A stretch of 64,000 nucleotides of DNA from Azospirillum canadense (GTDB lineage Bacteria > Pseudomonadota > Alphaproteobacteria > Azospirillales > Azospirillaceae): positions 2,452,001 through 2,516,000 of the forward strand of contig NZ_JAOQNG010000001.1 in the NCBI RefSeq assembly GCF_025961225.1, in the 5' to 3' direction. Under the pieces are notes generated by a model. It made no database searches and was not told the origin of the DNA. It saw only the letters and a program-made list of their open reading frames with translations. A program made the translations under genes and the position numbers. How positions within the stretch are numbered: the stretch's first letter is position 1; each line of letters begins with the position of its first letter. Of this stretch, positions 32,823 to 40,833 are shown piece after piece.

Positions 32823-33641
32823 CTAGAACAGGGAGCTCCAGGCTTTGCTGATCCAAGACTTCTCGTTTCGCTCCGGACGCACGTTGGCGTCCACCAGCAG
32901 TGCGTAGCTGTCCGTGTACCATTCGCTGCCGGGGAAGTTGTGGCCGAGCACGGCGGCGGCGGTCTTCGCCTCGTCCGTGATGCCCAGCGCCAGATAGCAC
33001 TCCACCAAGCGGTGCAGAGCTTCCGGCACATGGGAGGTGGTCTGGTAGTTTTCAATCACCGTGCGGAACCGGCCGATGGCCGCGGTGTACTGACCCTGCT
33101 TCAGATAGAAGCGCCCGACCTCCATCTCCTTGCCGGCGAGGTGGTCGTTGGTCAGGTCGATCTTGATCTTGGCATCGCGTGCGTACTGGCTGTCCGGGAA
33201 GCGGCGCACGACCTCCGACAGCGCGTCGAGCGCCAGGCGGGTCATGCGCTGGTCGCGCCGCACGTCGGTGATCTGCTCGTAGTAGCACAGCGCCCGCATG
33301 TAGTAGGCGTAGGCCACGTCCTGGCTGCCGGGATGGAGCTGGATGTAGCGGTCGAGCGCCAGGATGGCGTCGTCGTATTTCAGGTCCTGGTAATGGGCGT
33401 AGGCGGCCATGATCTGCGCCTTGCCGGCCCATTCGGAATAGGGGTGCTGGCGCTCCACTTCGTCATACAGCTTGGCCGCGGTCTTGAACCGCTCCTCCTG
33501 CATGGCGGCGTCCGCATCGCGGTAGATGCTTTCGGCCGGACGCTCGACGTATTTGTCTTCGTCCTTGGTCGAGGAGCAGGCGGAGAGGGCCGAGGCGAGG
33601 AGAAGGGCCGCGAGCGGCAGACGGGTAAGACGGGAGGGCAT
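32823..33641 (-). CDS. bamD: Outer membrane assembly lipoprotein BamD
   Basis: BamD is the essential TPR lipoprotein of the BAM complex. The 272-residue product begins with a lipoprotein signal ending in LSAC (Cys22), then VERPAESIYRDADAAMQ and five TPR-like repeats (AAKLYDEVERQHPYSEW, AILALDRYIQLHPGSQDVAYAYYMRALCYYEQI). The ATG at 33641 was chosen because it places the lipobox correctly; longer frames upstream spoil the signal peptide. The bamD-recN order is widespread in alphaproteobacteria. Confidence 0.95.
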   Translation of the reverse strand: MPSRLTRLPLAALLLASALSACSSTKDEDKYVERPAESIYRDADAAMQEERFKTAAKLYDEVERQHPYSEWAGKAQIMAAYAHYQDLKYDDAILALDRYIQLHPGSQDVAYAYYMRALCYYEQITDVRRDQRMTRLALDALSEVVRRFPDSQYARDAKIKIDLTNDHLAGKEMEVGRFYLKQGQYTAAIGRFRTVIENYQTTSHVPEALHRLVECYLALGITDEAKTAAAVLGHNFPGSEWYTDSYALLVDANVRPERNEKSWISKAWSSLF

Positions 33642-33671
33642 GGTCGTCACGATGCTTTCGGAATTGCCCCT

Positions 33672-33701
33672 GTATAGCACGCCCTGCCACGGACGCGGCA
33701 A
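33672..33701 (-). promoter_or_regulatory. Probable bamD promoter
   Basis: On the minus strand TTGCCG (33701-33696) and CTATAC (33677-33672) are 18 bases apart and about 30 bases before the bamD start. This fits a sigma-70-type promoter with the alphaproteobacterial CTAT-start -10. The same GTGCTATA core precedes uvrD. Confidence 0.45.
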
Positions 33702-33742
33702 GTCGCTTGGGCGGACGAAATTTCGGATGCGTGGAGAAAATC

Positions 33743-33764
33743 CCCTCTCTCCGGGGAGAGAGGG
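33743..33764 (-). terminator. Terminator of the first cheZ gene
   Basis: CCCTCTCTCC (33743-33752) pairs with GGAGAGAGGG (33755-33764). On the minus strand it is followed by GATTTTCTCC and lies 9 bases after the cheZ stop. Confidence 0.65.
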
Positions 33765-33772
33765 CTTGAGGA

Positions 33773-34501
33773 TCACGCAAACAGGGCGTCGATGTCGGCC
33801 TGGCTGATGTTGCCCATTTCCTGGTGGTCGCCGGGGCCGTGCAGTTCCAGGCTCTCGTCCATCTTGGTGACGGTGGGCGGCAGGGGCATCGCTTCGAACT
33901 CGCGCTTGTTCCAGTGGCCCATCATGGCGTCGACGCGCTCCTCGATGAAGGTCAGGGCGCGGACGACCTTGGTGATGCGCTGTCCGGTCAGGTCCTGGAA
34001 GTTGCAGGCCTCGTAGATGCGGACGATGATCTCGTTCATGTCGTTGACGCGGTCGTTGTGGTAGCCCTCCGGCAACGACGACTTCAGCTCGTGGACGACC
34101 TCCTCCAGCTCTTCCGCGCAGGCCATGATGGTGTTCGTCGCGGCCTCCGTCGCGGAAACGACGGCGCTCAGCTCCTGCGAGGCCTGCTGGAACTTGTCGT
34201 CACCGGCCAGCGGGTGGCGGATGGCCGCCATTTCCACCTTGGTCGCCTTGATCCGGCCGGAGATGTCGGCGATCTCGACCTGGATCTGGTCGATCTGCTG
34301 CGCGTCCATGGTCAGGAAGCGGTCGAGCTTCGAGCCGAGATGGTCGATGGCGCGCATCACCTCGCTGTGGTCCACCTGCAACGGGCCGGCCGGCAGGGCC
34401 ACGGGTGCCGCCACCGCCTCGTCCGCCGGCGCTTGGTAGGGATGGCCGTTGCGGCGGGCCTTCTGGATCTCGGCCATGAAGGGCTTCGAGGAATTCCTCA
34501 T
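33773..34501 (-). CDS. cheZ: CheY-P phosphatase CheZ (paralogue 1)
   Basis: CheZ speeds dephosphorylation of CheY-P and so sets flagellar switching. The 242-residue protein is almost all helical, with a long antiparallel hairpin (about 45-200) and the catalytic motif QDLTGQ (169-174; Asp and Gln act on CheY-P). A flexible linker leads to the C-terminal peptide SQADIDALFA (233-242), which occupies the place of the CheY-docking helix and closely resembles the FliM N-terminal CheY-binding motif. It lies 177 bases downstream of a second, longer cheZ. Both run with cheY in the same direction. Confidence 0.9.
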   Translation of the reverse strand: MRNSSKPFMAEIQKARRNGHPYQAPADEAVAAPVALPAGPLQVDHSEVMRAIDHLGSKLDRFLTMDAQQIDQIQVEIADISGRIKATKVEMAAIRHPLAGDDKFQQASQELSAVVSATEAATNTIMACAEELEEVVHELKSSLPEGYHNDRVNDMNEIIVRIYEACNFQDLTGQRITKVVRALTFIEERVDAMMGHWNKREFEAMPLPPTVTKMDESLELHGPGDHQEMGNISQADIDALFA

Positions 34502-34678
34502 GCAGGCTCCGCCTTTCCGATCACGCGGCCAATGGGCCGTCAGGTGGGCACAGCCCGCCGAAGCGTCGAACCGGGTTTGCGGCGACCCCGGCGGGCGGTG
34601 ATAGGATTACCAAGCTTTTCGTAAAATTTTGCCTACGGTTTCGTGACGGTTGCACGCTCCCACATCCTGGCCGGTCCG

Positions 34679-35725
34679 TCACCCGAAGAGGGCGTCGATG
34701 GCGGCTTGGTCGAGCGGAGTCGGCGGTTCGTCGGCGGCCGGGGGCGGCGGTGCCGCCGGCTTCGCGGCCGGCTTGGGCGGCGGTTTGGGAACCGGCTTCG
34801 CCGCCGAGGGCGGCTTGGGCACCGGCTTCTTCGCCGGCGCCGGCGCCGGGGCGTCGAACATGCTGTCGATATCCGCCTGGCTCGCCTGCACCGGAGCGGC
34901 GGCGGGGGCCGGGCTGTCGAACAGGCTGTCGATGTCCGCCTGACTGGACTGCACGGGCGCCGGGGCCGGTTCCGGCGCTGGCGGAGGCGGCGGGGGTGCC
35001 GCGGCCGGGGCGGGGCTGTCGAACATGCTGTCGACGTCCGCCTGGCTGACGCCGAGCCCGTCCAGCTGCGGGCCGTTGAGCAAATGCGCGTCCGGCCGGT
35101 GGTCGGTGACCTCCGCCTGGATCTTGAAGTCGGCGAGCCCTTCCGCGCCCCAGATGCCGATCATCGCGTTGACGCGCTGCTCGATGTAGCGGAGCGCGTT
35201 GACGACCTTGCTGGTGCGCTGGCCGGTCAGGTCCTGGAACGAGCAGGCGGTGAAGATGTTGGTCACCTCCCCCTCGATCTCGCCGCACAGGCCCGCGTTG
35301 GCGCCTTCCGCCCGCAGCTTCCCGGAGAGGTCCATCAGCCGTTCCGCGGCGTTCAGGATCTCGAAGGAGGCCCGTTCGGTGGAGATGACGATGGCGTCAA
35401 GCTCGTTGGTGGCCGAGGTGATCTTGTCGCTCGACCCGTCGGGCGGGCGGAGTGCCGCCACCTCGCGCCGAGCCTGCTCGATGGAGGCAGCCATCTCCAT
35501 CAGCTCGCGCCGAAGCACCTCGACGTGCTTGGCGGCCTCGACCACCTGGTTCTGCCGATGCCAGGAGTCGCGGAACTCCACGAGCATCTTGCGCACCTCC
35601 TCCGCCGCGGCCCCGTGGGCCCGGCGGTGGAAGCGGCGGAGGAAGGCGCGCCCCTTGGTGGAGCGGGCGATCGCTTCCTCGATCTGGTCGAACTCTTCCT
35701 CGGAAAGCTGCGGAAGCTGGTCCAA
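34679..35725 (-). CDS. CheZ-like phosphatase with four CheY/FliM-type docking motifs
   Basis: A 348-residue CheZ paralogue. Residues about 45-195 hold the helical phosphatase domain with the catalytic QDLTGQ (164-169). The last 120 residues are a Pro/Ala/Lys-rich tail carrying four copies of one short motif: SQADVDSMF (227-235), SQADIDSLF (261-269), SQADIDSMF (282-290) and DQAAIDALF (339-347). Canonical CheZ has one such C-terminal peptide. The motif matches the SQAEIDALL-type peptide by which FliM binds CheY-P. The gene is 36 bases after cheY, probably cotranscribed. The N-terminal 40 residues (SEEEFDQIEEAIARSTKGRAF) have no match I know. Confidence 0.88.
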   Translation of the reverse strand: MDQLPQLSEEEFDQIEEAIARSTKGRAFLRRFHRRAHGAAAEEVRKMLVEFRDSWHRQNQVVEAAKHVEVLRRELMEMAASIEQARREVAALRPPDGSSDKITSATNELDAIVISTERASFEILNAAERLMDLSGKLRAEGANAGLCGEIEGEVTNIFTACSFQDLTGQRTSKVVNALRYIEQRVNAMIGIWGAEGLADFKIQAEVTDHRPDAHLLNGPQLDGLGVSQADVDSMFDSPAPAAAPPPPPPAPEPAPAPVQSSQADIDSLFDSPAPAAAPVQASQADIDSMFDAPAPAPAKKPVPKPPSAAKPVPKPPPKPAAKPAAPPPPAADEPPTPLDQAAIDALFG

Positions 35726-35761
35726 ACCGGACTCTCCTTAACCGCCGATACCGGCTTGGCC

Positions 35762-36127
35762 TTACCCGCCGATGACGGCCTGGATCTTCTGCTTCAGCGT
35801 GTCGGCGTTGAAGGGCTTGACGATGTAGTTGTTCACGCCCGCCTGCTTGGCGGCGATCACGTTCTCCGTCTTGCTTTCCGCGGTCACCATGATGAACGGG
35901 GTCGGCGCGAGCTTCGCGTCGGCGCGGATTTCCTTCAGGAGCTGCAGGCCGGTCATCGGCTCCATGTTCCAGTCGGAAATGATGAGGCCGAACTTGCTCT
36001 CGCGCAGCTTGGCCAGCGCCGAGACGCCGTCGCCGGCTTCGTCGATGTCCGTGTAGCCGATCTGGGTCAGGAGGTTCCGCACGATGCGCCGCATGGTGGC
36101 GTAGTCATCGACGACAAGGATCTTCAT
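35762..36127 (-). CDS. cheY: Chemotaxis response regulator CheY
   Basis: A 121-residue receiver domain of classic CheY type: Asp7-Asp8 (VVDDYATMRRIVRN), phosphoacceptor Asp52 (IISDWNMEPMTG), Thr82 and Lys104 (IVKPF). The sequence is very close to the CheY that binds FliM in proteobacteria. It precedes the four-motif cheZ gene by 36 bases on the minus strand, so regulator and phosphatase are made together. Confidence 0.94.
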   Translation of the reverse strand: MKILVVDDYATMRRIVRNLLTQIGYTDIDEAGDGVSALAKLRESKFGLIISDWNMEPMTGLQLLKEIRADAKLAPTPFIMVTAESKTENVIAAKQAGVNNYIVKPFNADTLKQKIQAVIGG

Positions 36128-36514
36128 CTACGCGTCTCCGCATTCTTCCGTTGCTAGGCCCCGGCCCGGCGCTCATCCCGACCGGCCCCTGGGTGCGGCC
36201 GGTGCCGCCGCCACGCGCCGATCGTCGAGGACTGGTTCCGACTGTGATACCTCAAGGACTCTGTGCCCTAAGTCTGCCGAAAAGTCATCCCTCTGCGGCA
36301 CAGTGAAGCACGCTCGTAAATTTCGGGTTACCAACCGCGCCGAAACGTCGCGAATCGTCGGTGGATCGGCAACGGTCACGACCGGGGCAACCCGTACGGG
36401 CAGGCAATGCGCCGGGTGCGGACCTTGCCAGATTTCACGCCCGAACGCACGGGATGTTTTGCCGCTCCAGGCTTTACGATGCGTGATATATCAAACCGAT
36501 GCGCACCCCGGCGG
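36128..36514. other. 387-base gap upstream of cheY
   Basis: No gene, repeat or terminator seen. It must hold the cheY promoter on the minus strand, but no convincing sigma-70, sigma-54 or FliA sequence could be placed. Stretches near 36310-36480 have lower GC than the surroundings. Confidence 0.4.
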
Positions 36515-38548
36515 TCACAGGATGATCGGAGAGGTTGCCTGCCCCAGCCACTCTGCCACCACAGGGTCGAGACGGGGTGTCAACGCCTCGCGCACGCGGG
36601 CGTGATAAGTGTTTAGCCAGACGACCTCCTCCTGGGTCAGCAGAGTCGGTTCGATCAGGTTGCGGTCGATCGGCGCCAGCGTCAGAACCTCGAACTCCAG
36701 CATCGGCCGCTCCGCCATGGGCAGGTCGAGCGGCCGGACGACGACCAGGTTCTCGATGCGGATGCCGTAGGCGCCGGTCTTGTAGTAGCCGGGCTCGTTC
36801 GACAGGATCATGCCGGGCTGGAGCGCCACGGTGTTCGGCACCTTGGAGACGCGCTGCGGCCCCTCGTGCACCGACAGGAAGCTGCCGACCCCGTGGCCGG
36901 TGCCGTGGTCGTAGTCGAGCCCCGCCGACCACAGCGGCCGGCGCGCCAGCGCGTCGAGCTGCGACCCTGTGGTGCCGCGCGGGAAGCGCGCGGTGCTGAG
37001 CGCGATGTGCCCCTTCAGCACCAGGGTGAAGCGCTCCTTCATCTCCGGCGTCGGCGTGCCGATGGCGATGGTGCGCGTCACGTCCGTGGTGCCGTCCCGG
37101 TATTGCGCGCCGCTGTCCAGCAGGAAGAGGCTGCCCGGCTCCAGCCGGCGGTCGGTCGCCTCCGACACGCGGTAATGGACGATGGCGCCGTTCGGCCCGG
37201 CCCCGGAGATGGTCTCGAAGCTGAGACCGCGGAAGCGGTCGTTGGTGCGGCGGAAGTCGTAAAGGCGCTCGGCCGCGGCGATCTCCGTGACGGTCCCCTT
37301 GGGCGCCTCCTCCGACAGCCAGTGCAGGAAGCGGACGAGGGCGGCGCCGTCACGGGCGTGGGCGGCGCGGGTGCCGGCCAGTTCCGCCTCGTTCTTGCAG
37401 GCCTTGGGCAGGGCACAGGGGTCCGGCTCGCGCTCGATCTTCGATCCGGCCATGTGCAGCCGGTCGAAGATCCAGGCCGACGTGGAGGCCGGGTCGGCCA
37501 TCACCTTGCGCCCGCCCCGCCCCAGCGCGTCGAGCGCGGCGCCCAGCTCCTCCGGCGCGCGCACGGCGACTTGGTTGCCGAGGTGCAATTCGACGCCGGG
37601 CGCCAGCTTGCGACGGTCGATGAACAGGTCCACCGTCCCGTCGTCCTTCAGGATGGCGAAGGACAGCGGCAGCGGCGTGCAGGGCACGTCGGCGCCGCGG
37701 ATGTTCAATAGCCAGGCAATGGAGTCGGGCTGGGTCAGCACGACGGCGCCGATGCCGTTGCGCGCCAGATCGTCGGCGAGGCGCGCGCGCTTGTCCGCCG
37801 CGGACACGCCGGCGAAGGGAAGGTCCTGCGCCTCGACCGGGGCGAGCGGCGGGGGTGGCTGGTCAGCCCAGACGGAGTCCACCGGGTTGTCTTCGCAGGC
37901 GACCAGCGTCAGCCCGGCGCGCTCCGCCTGCTGGCGGGTGCGCTCCACCCAGCCGGCGGTGTGCAGCCAGGGGTCGTAGCCGAGCCGCCCGCCAACCGGC
38001 AGCACCTCGGCCACCCAATCCAGCAGCGGGTCTTCGACCAGATGCTTGTATTCATAGAGGTCGCGCGACACCTCGGCCTGGACCTGGAGCGTGTAGCGGC
38101 CGTCCACGAAGATCGCGGCGCGCTCCGCCGCCACCACGGCCTGGCCGGCGGAGCCGGTGAAACCGGTCAGCCAGGCGAGGCGCTGGGCGCGCGGCGGGAC
38201 GTATTCGCCCTGGTGCTCGTCGCCGCGCGGGACGACGAAGCCGTCCAGCCCGCGCCGCTTCAGCGCGGCGCGCAAGGACGCGAGGCGGGCGGCGTGGTCG
38301 GGCGCGTGCGTAACCACGTGCGCGGCGGCGACCTCCGCCTTCAAGGCGCGGAGCTGGCCTGCGAGGTCGTCCGGGAACTTGCCCGGGAGCTTGCCGCCTG
38401 CCAGCACGAGCCAGGCGTCGGGATCGGTGCCCTCGGGAGCGGCGAGCACGCCCGCCACGAGGTCGCGGATCCCGACGGGGGTCTGCGCGAGCCCCGCCCC
38501 CGCCAGAAGTTGCGCCAGAGTTTCGTCGCCGCGGTACGCGCTGGACAC
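36515..38548 (-). CDS. Xaa-Pro aminopeptidase (M24 family)
   Basis: A 677-residue cytoplasmic aminopeptidase that removes N-terminal residues before proline. Residues about 80-370 form two creatinase-like N-terminal domains (FVVPRGDEHQGEYVPPRAQRL, LTGFTGSAG); about 390-600 is the pita-bread M24 domain with metal ligands in LFLLDSGAQYRDGTTDVTRT (two Asp), HGTGHGVGSFLSVHEGP (His) and the later Glu residues. This three-domain form is the cytosolic aminopeptidase P1 type. The first 75 residues have no clear match, and an internal start is possible. A repeat element separates it from the terB-like gene. Confidence 0.92.
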   Translation of the reverse strand: MSSAYRGDETLAQLLAGAGLAQTPVGIRDLVAGVLAAPEGTDPDAWLVLAGGKLPGKFPDDLAGQLRALKAEVAAAHVVTHAPDHAARLASLRAALKRRGLDGFVVPRGDEHQGEYVPPRAQRLAWLTGFTGSAGQAVVAAERAAIFVDGRYTLQVQAEVSRDLYEYKHLVEDPLLDWVAEVLPVGGRLGYDPWLHTAGWVERTRQQAERAGLTLVACEDNPVDSVWADQPPPPLAPVEAQDLPFAGVSAADKRARLADDLARNGIGAVVLTQPDSIAWLLNIRGADVPCTPLPLSFAILKDDGTVDLFIDRRKLAPGVELHLGNQVAVRAPEELGAALDALGRGGRKVMADPASTSAWIFDRLHMAGSKIEREPDPCALPKACKNEAELAGTRAAHARDGAALVRFLHWLSEEAPKGTVTEIAAAERLYDFRRTNDRFRGLSFETISGAGPNGAIVHYRVSEATDRRLEPGSLFLLDSGAQYRDGTTDVTRTIAIGTPTPEMKERFTLVLKGHIALSTARFPRGTTGSQLDALARRPLWSAGLDYDHGTGHGVGSFLSVHEGPQRVSKVPNTVALQPGMILSNEPGYYKTGAYGIRIENLVVVRPLDLPMAERPMLEFEVLTLAPIDRNLIEPTLLTQEEVVWLNTYHARVREALTPRLDPVVAEWLGQATSPIIL

Positions 38549-38663
38549 GGGCCCTTATCCTCGTCCGGTGAAGCCGATGTGGAACAGGCTAGGCAGGGAC
38601 GCCGCGGGGCGCAAGCGCGGGAAAGGGCGTAGGCGGGGTGCGGGGTATCGGTTGGGGAAGCGA

Positions 38664-38786
38664 TTCACCACAGAGACACGGAGACACAGAGGGATTTTAA
38701 GAAAACCCTACGCTCTTTGACCGCCGGGCGGGTGGCCGGAACGTGTCTCGGAAGAAGACTCTGTGTCTCCGTGTCTCTGTGGTGAA
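38664..38786. repeat. CACAGAGACACGG-family palindrome, copy 2 (perfect arms)
   Basis: Arms 38664-38691 and 38759-38786 are exact reverse complements over 28 bases, with a 67-base centre. The left arm is identical to that of copy 1 at 2547. The right arm ends 15 bases from the stop of the TerB-like gene, between two minus-strand genes. Confidence 0.9.
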
Positions 38787-38801
38787 AACCTCCAGCCGGC
38801 G

Positions 38802-39266
38802 CTACAACCCCGTGTCTTCCGGCAGGCCCAGCCGTTCCAGCACGCGCTTGCGGGCCTCGCCGCGTTCGACGTCGGAGACGTGCAGAAGGCCGCCGATGCG
38901 GCGCAGCAGGTTGGCTTCCAGGTCGTTCAAGGTGCCGTCGGCGTAGGCCACCTCCCACAGCATCTCGATGATCCAGAGGCGCTTGTCGGGCGGGCAGCGG
39001 TCGTTGATGACGCTGACGTAGCGGTAGTAGGGGGAGGCGCCCTCCGTGTCGAACACGGCGGTGGAGAGAAGCTCCTGCGCTTCCTCCTGGGTCAGGTTGA
39101 AGTGGCGGCGCGTCACGTCGATGATGCGGTTCCGCTCCGGCGCCGAGATGGTGTTGTCGGTGCGCGCCGCCTCGACCAGCAGGGCCGCGGCAGCGGCCTG
39201 CAAGGTCTCGTGGTCGGCGTCGCCGGAGTCGGTCTCGTGGAACAGCGCCCTGATCCGGTTCAGCAT
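38802..39266 (-). CDS. TerB-family protein
   Basis: A 154-residue helical protein of the TerB family (tellurite-resistance-type, also linked to DnaJ-like contexts). Recognisable features: ALLVEAARTDNTISAPERNRI near 27-47, with the acidic pattern that binds metal in TerB, and the repeat-like WIIEMLWEVAYADGTLNDLEANLLRRI near 100-126. The start at 39266 (MLNRIRALFHETDSG) was chosen over a longer frame that runs into unrelated sequence. Its exact cellular role is not known. It stands as a single gene downstream of prmA in the same direction. Confidence 0.85.
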   Translation of the reverse strand: MLNRIRALFHETDSGDADHETLQAAAAALLVEAARTDNTISAPERNRIIDVTRRHFNLTQEEAQELLSTAVFDTEGASPYYRYVSVINDRCPPDKRLWIIEMLWEVAYADGTLNDLEANLLRRIGGLLHVSDVERGEARKRVLERLGLPEDTGL

Positions 39267-39352
39267 CGGTCCTCCGCAAGCTTGTCCTTGGTGCTGGGGA
39301 CATAACGCTTGTCCCCGGCAAGAGGCGCGGAGGCGCGACGGCAAAAAGCGAA

Positions 39353-40267
39353 TCAGCCCTTCCCGACTTTTCGCTTCGGCCGCTTCATGACGAGCGTGGT
39401 CCATTCGCCGATGGGGATGCGGGAGACGAGGTGCAGGCCCTGGGTGCGGTGGGCCTGGATGACGTGGCGTTCCTGCCGGTTCAGCAGGCCGGCCAGCACG
39501 CAGACGCCGCCGCGCTTCAGGTGGCGGGTCAGCTTGGGCGCCATGCGGGCGAGCGGGCGGGCCAGGATGTTGGCGGTGATCAGGCCGTAGGGCTTGTGCT
39601 TGCCCACGACCGGTGTGTGATAGCCGTCGCCGCCCTGCGCGCGGATGCGGGCCTTCACGCCGTTCAGCGCGGCGTTGACGCGGGTGACGCGCACCGCCTC
39701 CGGGTCGATGTCCACCGCGGTGACCGGGATGCCCCAGCGCTTGGCCACGGCGAGCGCCAGGATGCCGGAGCCGCAGCCCATGTCGAGCGCCCCGCCCCGC
39801 CCGCCGCGCGGCAGCGCCATGCGCCGCGCCAGCCGGTCGAGCGCCAGCAGGCAGCCCTTGGTCGAGCCGTGCTCCCCCGTGCCGAAGGCGGTGGCGGCGT
39901 CCACCAGCAGCGGGATGCTGCCGGCCGGCACGACGCCCTCGTGGTGGGAGCCGTGCACGAAGAAGCGCCCGGCCTGGATCGGCGGGAAGCCCTGGTAACT
40001 GTGCGAGACCCAGTCGATGGCCGGCAGTTCCTCGATGGCGAGCGCCGGCTCGGGGATGCCCATGGCCTCCGCCAGCACGGCGACGCGCGCGTTCAGCCGC
40101 GCCTCGTCCGGCTGGCCGTAGAGCGTCGCCTCGACCAGCCAGTTACCGCCCTCCTCCAGCTCGAAGGTCGAAACCGCGTCGGCGTGGTCGCCGACCGCGT
40201 CGGCGAAGGCGGGGGCATGGGCCTCGGGAACGACGAGCGCGATGCGCCAGAGCTTGGTGGGGGACAT
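39353..40267 (-). CDS. prmA: Ribosomal protein L11 methyltransferase
   Basis: PrmA trimethylates Lys residues and the N-terminus of ribosomal protein L11, using SAM. The 304-residue product has the substrate-recognition N-domain (1-100), then FVHGSHHEG, DAATAFGTGEHGSTKGCLLAL, the SAM motif ALDMGCGSGILALAVAKRWG near 158-177, AVDIDPEAVRVTRVNA and TANILARPL, the PrmA form of the catalytic motif. Length fits the family. Confidence 0.95.
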   Translation of the reverse strand: MSPTKLWRIALVVPEAHAPAFADAVGDHADAVSTFELEEGGNWLVEATLYGQPDEARLNARVAVLAEAMGIPEPALAIEELPAIDWVSHSYQGFPPIQAGRFFVHGSHHEGVVPAGSIPLLVDAATAFGTGEHGSTKGCLLALDRLARRMALPRGGRGGALDMGCGSGILALAVAKRWGIPVTAVDIDPEAVRVTRVNAALNGVKARIRAQGGDGYHTPVVGKHKPYGLITANILARPLARMAPKLTRHLKRGGVCVLAGLLNRQERHVIQAHRTQGLHLVSRIPIGEWTTLVMKRPKRKVGKG

Positions 40268-40317
40268 GGGGACGGGTCGCTGGTGGTGGGAGATGTCGGA
40301 TGCCGTGCCGGGGGTTT

Positions 40318-40805
40318 ACCACCAAGACACCAAGGCACCAAGAAGTTCCAAGGTGGATAGGGGCTGGCTTCCGGTGCGGGGGCTACAAGGCGATCCGTCG
40401 GAGACCATCCTTGATTTGGGCCACGTTGAAATTGATGAGGAAGCCGAGGCGCAGGCGAGTCAACTTCAGATAGGTCAGGAGTTGCGCTTCGAACACAGGC
40501 AGTGCGCGTTCCGCGGCTTTGATCTCGACGACGATCTGGTTTTCGACCAGCAGGTCGATGCGGAATCCCTCGTCGATGCGGATGTCGTCGTAGACCACGG
40601 GCACCGTCACTTGGCGGCGGATGGTCATGCCACGCTTGCGCAATTCGTGTTCCAGGCACGCCTCGTAGACAGATTCGAGCAATCCGGGACCGAGCGTGCT
40701 GTGCACGCGGAACGCCGCATCCACGATCGTTTTCGCGATCCGGTCAGCTTCCAAGGAAATGGGTGTCGGCATGGCGACCTTGGTGTCTTGGTGCCTTGGT
40801 GGTGA
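40318..40805. mobile_element. GxxExxY cassette bracketed by CACCAAGGCACCAAG-type inverted arms
   Basis: Left arm about 40318-40343 (ACCACCAAGACACCAAGGCA and one more ACCAAG word) and right arm about 40779-40805, its imperfect reverse complement, enclose a single gene on the minus strand. The gene start is 6 bases inside the right arm, and its stop is about 40 bases inside the left arm. The arms are made of CACCAAGR words in 9-base register, analogous to the other palindromes of the window. Mobility is inferred from the cassette layout; no target-site duplication could be confirmed. Confidence 0.55.
40383..40772 (-). CDS. GxxExxY family protein (PD-(D/E)xK-like)
   Basis: A 129-residue protein of the GxxExxY family: the eponymous motif is GLLESVY at residues 30-36 within LGPGLLESVYEACLEHEL. 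Further on, FRIDLLVENQIVVEIKA has the D...ExK pattern of PD-(D/E)xK nucleases, followed by LLTYLKLTRLRLGFLINFNV, typical of the family. The biochemical role is unknown; the fold suggests nucleic acid binding or cleavage. Upstream on the minus strand the repeat arm provides AAGG eight bases before the ATG, so translation may depend on the arm. Family members are known to occur as isolated cassettes. Confidence 0.88.
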   Translation of the reverse strand: MPTPISLEADRIAKTIVDAAFRVHSTLGPGLLESVYEACLEHELRKRGMTIRRQVTVPVVYDDIRIDEGFRIDLLVENQIVVEIKAAERALPVFEAQLLTYLKLTRLRLGFLINFNVAQIKDGLRRIAL

Positions 40806-40833
40806 ATCCTCTTACCACGTCTGGGGCTTCGGC

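Noticed and set aside
36317..36348. A FliA-like TAAATTTC...GCCGAAAC promoter near cheY
   Set aside because: The spacer is 14 rather than 11 bases and it points away from cheY, towards the end of the aminopeptidase gene.
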